From contig VCJN01002489.1 in the NCBI GenBank assembly GCA_006384855.1, positions 248,001-312,000 of the forward strand: a stretch of 64,000 bases of DNA, read 5' to 3'. The position numbers and the translations under genes are program-made. Source of the stretch: Tetraselmis striata. Taxonomy: Eukaryota > Chlorophyta > Chlorodendrophyceae > Chlorodendrales > Chlorodendraceae. This document shows, piece after piece, positions 58,340 through 64,000 of the stretch; position 1 is the stretch's first letter, and each line of letters opens with the position of its first letter. Under the pieces are notes generated by a model. The model did not search any database, was not told the DNA's origin, and was given only the letters and a program-made list of their open reading frames with translations.

Positions 58340-60640
58340 TTAGTCAACGCACCAGAAAGACGAGGCAGAGTCCCCGCTTGAACAGATCCTCGCGGCGCTC
58401 GATAGAGAAGTCGAGCACGCGTTCAACGACGAACTCGTCGACGGGGGGCTCCACACTGGACGGGATTGCATCGGGCTGTGCGTCTGGGTTGACGCACCGG
58501 CGCAGTCGACTGATGTGAAACACATTGTGGCAGTCGAACGTTGGCGGCAGGTGCATACGATACGCCTGGCTGGAGATCTTGACCGTGATCGGATATGGGC
58601 CGATGTAGCGCGATCGGAACTTGGGTGCTGGTTGGTTGCGAATAAGCAAGTGCTCCGTCGAGAGCCGGCAGACTTTGTCTCCTGCGAACTCAACAAGGCT
58701 GGTTCTGCGGTCGGCATAGACCTTTTGATATTCATGAGCATGCTTCAATTGCTCATAAATCAGCGTTTGAATATCCTGAATATTTGCAATTGTGTTGTGT
58801 GCATCTTGGTTGGCAGTAGCAATCATATCAGGTGGCGTCAGTGGCATCATGCCATAAATTGCCTCAACAGGGGCATAATGTGTTCTTGAATGGACTGAAT
58901 TGTTGTAAGGAAATTCAGCAAGAGCCAAATGACTTTACCAAGAGTAATATTGCTTGTGAACAAACGCACGTAATATTTGCTCAATAGTTCTGTGGGTGCG
59001 TTTAGTTTGACCGTCCGTCTGCGTGTGGTAAGCGCTGGAAATATTTAGCTTAGTTTGCAGGGCTGTAAACAATGATTCCAAAACACTGAAGTGAACATGG
59101 GATCTCTGTCAGAGATGATACATCTGCTGAGACCATGGTGTCTTTAATATTGTCCAAATATAATCTGGCCAACTGTGTCGCATCAATCTTAATATTGCAT
59201 GGCACAAAATGTGACTGTTTGGTGATTGTATCAACAAACATAGTAATAGCATCATAGCCATCCACCTCCGGCAAGTTGGTTATAAAATCCATAGAGATTA
59301 TCTCCCAAGGCTTGGTTGCCTTTGGCAAGGGAAACAAAGAACCATAAGGCTTGGCGGTAGCCGCTTTGATTCTAACGCAAGTATCACAATGTTTGCAGTA
59401 ATGCTTAACGTAGTATTCATTCGTGGCCACCAGAACATGCGCAGTATGTTGGCAAGAGTGCGGGTATGGTTGGGGTGTCCATTACTAACATGATACTGCT
59501 CCTCAATGCTGAGTTTTCTCAGTTCAGAATCATTGTGTATACATAGCTTATCTGCCATGTAGTAGAGACCATCAATCTCACCTTGTCGCACACCGTTAGG
59601 GGTACGTCCATGGCTGTAGGCAGCATCAGTGATGTAGGCAGCTTTGATCTTGTTGATCAGCTTGCTGTCAATCTGCAAGGCAGACATTGCTGACAAATAG
59701 TCCTGCATTTGGTTGAGGTCAGCTTCGACCAACTGGTTTGCATATTCAGTCACTGCAAGTCAGGGCGGCGCGAGAGGGCATCAGCCTCATTCTCAGCGCC
59801 TTTGCGATCTAATATCTGCAACACAGGTTCATTAGTCTGTGGGTTGACTGCCATGTATGGTGAAATCTCATGGAACCATAAGGGCATGGCGTCTGCCTAG
59901 TCCTTCCTTTGTGGGCAAATGCCTCAATGTGGCATGGTCATTTATAACTGTAACACGGCGACTGCCTTCCAAATAGCAACGCCATTCTTTCAGAGCACAT
60001 ACCACATCCAACGGCTCTTGGTCATAGGTGGGATATTTCGTCCGTGCAGCCTGCATTGTCTTTGCATAATACCTGCAGGGGTGTAAGTGGCCATCAACAT
60101 TAGCCTGGAGCAGAACTGCACCTGAGGCATATTTGCTGGCGTCAGTAGCCACTACAAACTCAGCATCTTTCCCGGTGTCATGACTTGCCAGCACTGGGGA
60201 CTGGCACAAGGCTTGTTTCAGTTTTACAAATGGCATTCAACTGTACAATCAAATGTATTATCCTTTTTGGTGAGGGCATACAAAGGTGCTGCAATAGCGG
60301 AATAATTGCGCACATAGCGTCGGTAAAAATTGCAGAAACCAAGAATGATATTGCTGGACATTCTGAACGGTCTTAGGCCTGGGCCAATCCTGAACAGCCT
60401 GAATTTTATTTAGGTGAGGGTCTGAGGCCAGCCTGAGACACCATATGTCCGAGGTATTCGAGTTCATTCTTGGCGAACCAGCATTTCTGTAAGCGTAGTC
60501 TAATGTCATTAGACTCGAGCATAGTAAGAACTGTGTCCAAATGTTGCAAATGTTCCTCAAGATAGTTGCTAAACATTAATACATCATCCAGGTATACAAG
60601 TATGAAATGACTTGACAGTTGAATCAGCGATGCGTCGATT
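58340..60640 (-). mobile_element. Ty3/gypsy retrotransposon pol, 5'-truncated and frameshifted
   Basis: In minus-strand order: the reverse transcriptase active site FILVYLDDVLMFSNYLEEH (about 60625-60570); the following LGHMVSQAGLRPSP; RNase H (VVATDASKYASGAVLLQ and YYAKTMQAARTKYPTYDQE, 60236-59868); the integrase zinc-binding domain (YHVSNGHPNHTRTLANILRM then KHCDTCVRIK); the integrase core (WEIISMDFITNLP, DAITMFVDTITKQSHFVPC); ALAEFPYNNSVHSRTHYAPV; and a carboxy-terminal chromodomain-like end (KFRSRYIGPYPI, NVFHISRLRRC, FVVERVLDFSIERRE, to 58344). Order RT-RH-IN defines Ty3/gypsy. Gag, protease and the first half of RT are missing. Sequence before 60640 gives way to simple repeats. Several frameshifts make it inactive. 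It is AT-richer than its surroundings, which may indicate a more recent or differently biased source. Confidence 0.9.
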
Positions 60641-61110
60641 TTTCAAAAAAAGTAAAAGAAGGGGTTCTATATCACTGGCCTACAGTTCCATGAATTGCAT
60701 TGCCAGCGCTTTGAAGTACCAGCAGAGAGCGTTTGCATTGCTAGCGCTTTGAAGTACCAGAGTTTTTTTTCCATTACCAGCAGCGAGTAGCGAGTACCAA
60801 TACCAGTACCAGCAGTACCAGCAGCGAATAGCGAGTACGAGTACTAGTAGCGAGCGTTCGCATTGCCAGCGCTTTGAAGTACCCGAGTTTTTTTTTCCAT
60901 TACCAGCAGCGAGTAGCGAGTATCAGTACTCATAGCCTCCCAACCGTGAGATCGTAATCGGACGGTTGTGGAATTAAGGACCGTGGGCGGGCGGGTGGGC
61001 GGGTGGGTGGATTATAGTACTTAGTAGTACATTCCAGTAGATAAGCGCTTTAGTTATGCACCTATAGGCCCGATCCGCTGCACTAGACGGGTACCCGTAC
61101 GGCAATAAAG
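60641..61110 (+). repeat. Short tandem AGTACCAGCAGCG-type repeats
   Basis: A unit of about 65 bp is repeated imperfectly at about 60690-60800 and 60865-60935. It holds GCATTGCCAGCGCTTTGAAG, a T homopolymer and CCATTACCAGCAGCGAGTAG. Between these lie many AGTACCAGC/GCGAGTAC repeats. They abut the truncated 5' edge of the gypsy pol. A G-rich GGGCGGGTGGGC patch is at 60988-61010. Confidence 0.75.
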
Positions 61111-61197
61111 CTCCTTCAGCAGCGACTGTTTCCCTCCCAGAATCGCTGCCAGGTTCTACTGCTCCGCCCTCGGGTACGGGTTCGGGGGCGACCTCCG

Positions 61198-62298
61198 ATG
61201 ATCAACCCACGACCATGGTTGTCCAGCGCCACCTCAGCCGTGCGATTCGCTTGCGTGACTTCGTGGCCCTCGATCTCAGCTTCCATCGTATTGATGCCAC
61301 GGCCTCGCGACTTGATACCATGCATGCGCCTGTACAGCTTGTGCGGGCCGAGCTCCCTATCGCTTTTCCAATCGGATCACGAGTCAGCCCGCAAGGTTCC
61401 CCATGCTGCTTATTCGGCCGCCGCTGCGAGGGTACTGGGCCTTTGCCCGCGCGGAGGTTCCGCGCTTGTCATTTGCCATGGCCCCAAGTGTGGTACTGAT
61501 CCCTTATGGCTTCGCTCTACGGATGGCTCGAACCGGAGCGCTACGGATTTCATCGTGGATCATCTACCCATATGCCCCGTAGCGAACTACAAGCACCGCA
61601 TGCATACCGCTTTGAAGAATCTGTGGGCATCTGTGGCAATTGATGCGGGGGCGGTGCTTGACCGGGACCGTTCGGGAGCCGGCGACTTGATCCTTGAGAC
61701 GAGTGGGCTGCGCCCAGCGGACCGCTCGCGGCCGTCGGATTTGACGCTGGCGGGGTGGGGGGGGCCGGCGTGCGATTACATGATCGACTTCGCGTGCGTG
61801 TCCTCCACGACCCCTACTTAGAGCAACGACCCCCGCTGGTGCACCCCGGGAATCTCGGCGACCGAGGCGGAGCATGGTAAGTTGGCAGCGGACCGGGCGT
61901 CTTCCGGTCACCTGTATTACCCTTTTGTTCACCGGTACTACCCTTTTGTGGTTGAGGACCGCTGCCGTCTGGGGAAGTCCGCTTTGACGGTGGTCTACAT
62001 CTGCGCGGTGCTGTTGGCTGTGCGCAACTTCCATGGCGGTCCTTCCGCCCCGCCCTCATGCTTCCTTCGTGGTCAATCCGTTCAGGCACTTCGGAACTTT
62101 GTCGCCAACCAACCTGCTGAGTTCCGCCGTCACTTGTCGCACACACGGCGGGGGCTGTTGCAGCGGGTCTCGGCTTGCGTGCATGGTACCATGGGCGGCA
62201 TTCTCTCTGCCGGTGTGCAGATGGCCAAGTCTGATGCGTGGGCTCGTGTCCATTCTGCGTCTTCTCATGTTATTGCTTCCACCTCGCAGTCGTTGTAG
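61198..62298 (+). pseudogene. ORF with restriction-like endonuclease pattern, one internal stop
   Basis: A single frame runs 61198-62298, broken only by TAG at 61819-61821. Readable parts are APKCGTDPLWLRSTDG-like, YKHRMHTALKNLWASVAIDA, RPSDLTLAGWGGPACDYMID then FACVSS, and after the stop YYPFVVEDRCRLGKSALTVV and AVLLAVRN. The order RPxD, D-hydrophobic, then P-x-VxE with a basic residue recalls the PD-(D/E)XK endonuclease region found at the end of some retroelement polyproteins. That assignment is inference. Codons upstream of about 61300 may belong to another frame (the 61215 frame looks equally protein-like), so a frameshift is possible. Confidence 0.5.
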
Positions 62299-64000
62299 AG
62301 GACCTTTCTGATTGTCCTTTTTTTGTGATTTCCTGATATCGACTTATGCTGCTAGCTCATGTAGTCGCTACTTATAATTTACTCGAGTTTAGTCGCTAGT
62401 GCAACTACGCGGTGGGTTAATTTTAAGCTGCGACGAAATCCGAATCGGTCATACGACGCGCTGGGGTCGCCGTCGTTTTGATGGCATTGCGGCGCGATAG
62501 TGGACGGGTCGCGACCGCCATAGCCGCGCATGCGGCGTCGCCACTAGATTCCGAATGCCCGTGGCGACCCCGCAGTAGCCGATATGCGTGCCGCCCCAAT
62601 CCACCAGCTTCGACCCAATCCCGCTGGCTGGCTCGGTCGGACGAGCTAGGGCACAGCGTACACCGTCTAGGCTCTCTATTTGGACTATGCTACCTTTCTG
62701 TCCGAGCGGTTTCGCCCCTAGTGGCGTACGGTGTCAGGAAAACGCGAATCCGTGATGGGGGTGGTCAATCCACTCAATCGAGCGGCAGTCGCGAGGGTGG
62801 ACCTCGCGGCCGCTGTCCCGGGACACTCACGCTCTCTCAGCCCGCCATGACCGCTCTATATATTCGAAGGGGGCAGGGTGTAGGCTGAAGGGGTGGGCGG
62901 GAGCTGGTGGGGTTGCCAAGGGTGTGCTAGCGGGTGCGTGATACGCCGCCCGCAGTGCCCGGCAGGTACCGCGGGCGGCGACGCAGACCCAATTCTTCGC
63001 GTGCCGATTCTTCGTACATTATTCGGATCGCGAACTATCGTACCGGTTACCGGGGGAACTGATGTGCAGTGTTTTAGACGGTGATCCCACAGTGTTTTCT
63101 GGTGATTTTCTGATATCGCCTCCTGCAGCTAGCTCATGTAATTAGCGCTATCCAACAGTGTTTGAAATATATAGCGACCAGCTGGAATAAATTCCTGAGT
63201 AGATATGTAGTCTTTCTAAGGAATGCTTACAAGGGAGCGATTTCTTTCATGACCAGCATAACGGAGCGTCGACCGCCCAGGCTTTCCGTAAACGGATCGC
63301 TCCTTCCTTGGTTCCTGGCTCCCTGGCCTCCTGCTTGACGATTTTGTTTCAGGCTCATAGTCGCTACATCTTTTTCTGGCAACCTCTCACAGTTGCTTTT
63401 ATTTCTGCTTTTCGTGCGCACATGTTAGTGCACTAATGTAAGGAATTCAATTCCGTACATGGGTCGCTGAAAAAAGGCCGTCGTACCAGGGTCGTACAGA
63501 CGCGGCAAGGGTTTTACTGTTACCAGTCCTGTCCCGGGGGCGAAAAGAAAACGACGCGCTGGACTGACAAGGTTCTGCGGCTGGCGGCGGCCCCAGGCAC
63601 GGAACGGCAGCCCCAGCCCCCAGCACGCCCACTTCATACTTCCCACTTTATAGTAGCTACTTCTTCTTTGTCGTGCCTTGGCCCCGTGCCCCCCGCCCGT
63701 GCCTGCCGCCCGTACCAGTAGTAGTACTTTGCCTTCGCCCGACTCCATAATACGACCCCGGATTATATAAAAACAAACCCATGTTGCTTCATTGCTTCCC
63801 CGATACCAATTCACACCTCCCGCCACCCGCCTGCCTGCGCAGTTGCGCAGCAGCCCGCCGCCTTGTTGCCCTCGCGGAGTCGCTAGCGGCAGTGCATGCC
63901 GCTCCGTCGTGGGCGGGCTAATCCCGGGGCCTCACAGTCCGGTATCGACGCCCGTCCAGCCGTCTCTCGCGCCCGCCCCATGGCTCCGCCCCGACGCATT
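62299..64000. other. Gene-poor right end with repeat fragments
   Basis: A block GATTTCCTGATATCGACTTA then GCTAGCTCATGTAGTCGCTA at about 62327-62372 recurs at about 63101-63145. The CTCCTTCCTTGGTTCCTGGC block at 63298-63405 matches 57768-57880. A plus-orientation LINE-type tail (TTACCAGTCCTGTCCCGGGGGC) is at about 63515-63541. No gene is recognised, and the 133-codon minus frame at 63425-63826 has no support. Confidence 0.45.

Noticed and set aside
1-64000. tRNA, rRNA or other structured RNA genes
   Set aside because: No cloverleaf, rRNA-like or snRNA-like stretch was noticed by eye. A tRNA and Rfam covariance scan would be needed to exclude them.

Overview
The window looks like nuclear DNA of a GC-rich green alga (Chlorophyta). 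Support: many small exons with clean GT-AG (and some GC-AG) introns, a plant-type TRAPPC11 amino terminus, a plant-type pathogen-related protein, candidate TGTAA polyadenylation signals, and tyrosine-recombinase retroelements like those known from volvocine algae. Nothing looks bacterial, viral or organellar. The species cannot be named from the sequence. Long G or C homopolymers occur in most introns, so most open frames longer than 100 codons are shadows.

Six host genes can be modelled. Going left to right: a seven-exon ribokinase (6197-8474, +); a one-exon acylphosphatase (8894-9250, -); an eleven-exon type II membrane protein with an EGF domain and a family-29 (sialyltransferase-type) glycosyltransferase domain (20252-25147, +); a three-exon membrane-anchored glycosyltransferase-like protein (26611-28077, +); a SnoaL-like pathogen-related protein (28858-29658, -); and a 26-exon TRAPPC11 gene filling 36073-52391 (-). 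Intron phases agree at every junction of the multi-exon models. The two glycosyltransferase genes are adjacent on the same strand and both look like secretory-pathway enzymes. TRAPPC11 belongs to the vesicle-tethering machinery of that same pathway.

The rest is mostly mobile DNA. Three related elements (1-3190, 9730-18470 and 31242-34928) have LTR-like direct repeats of about 190-270 bp. They carry a gag-like region, a middle region and a tyrosine recombinase, but I see no reverse transcriptase. A further copy is a fragment (25600-26166), and a related recombinase relic lies at 56117-57337. The second element is split by a 5.5 kb DNA transposon (10898-16377) with 85-bp inverted repeats and a 9-bp target duplication. 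Its body is an array of about 185-bp satellite-like units.

There are also LINE relics (19005-19930, 53858-55575), a 5'-truncated Ty3/gypsy pol (58340-60640, -) and an ORF resembling a restriction-like endonuclease (61198-62298, +). A conserved LINE-type 3' tail recurs at least nine times. The right-hand 11 kb contains no intact host gene.
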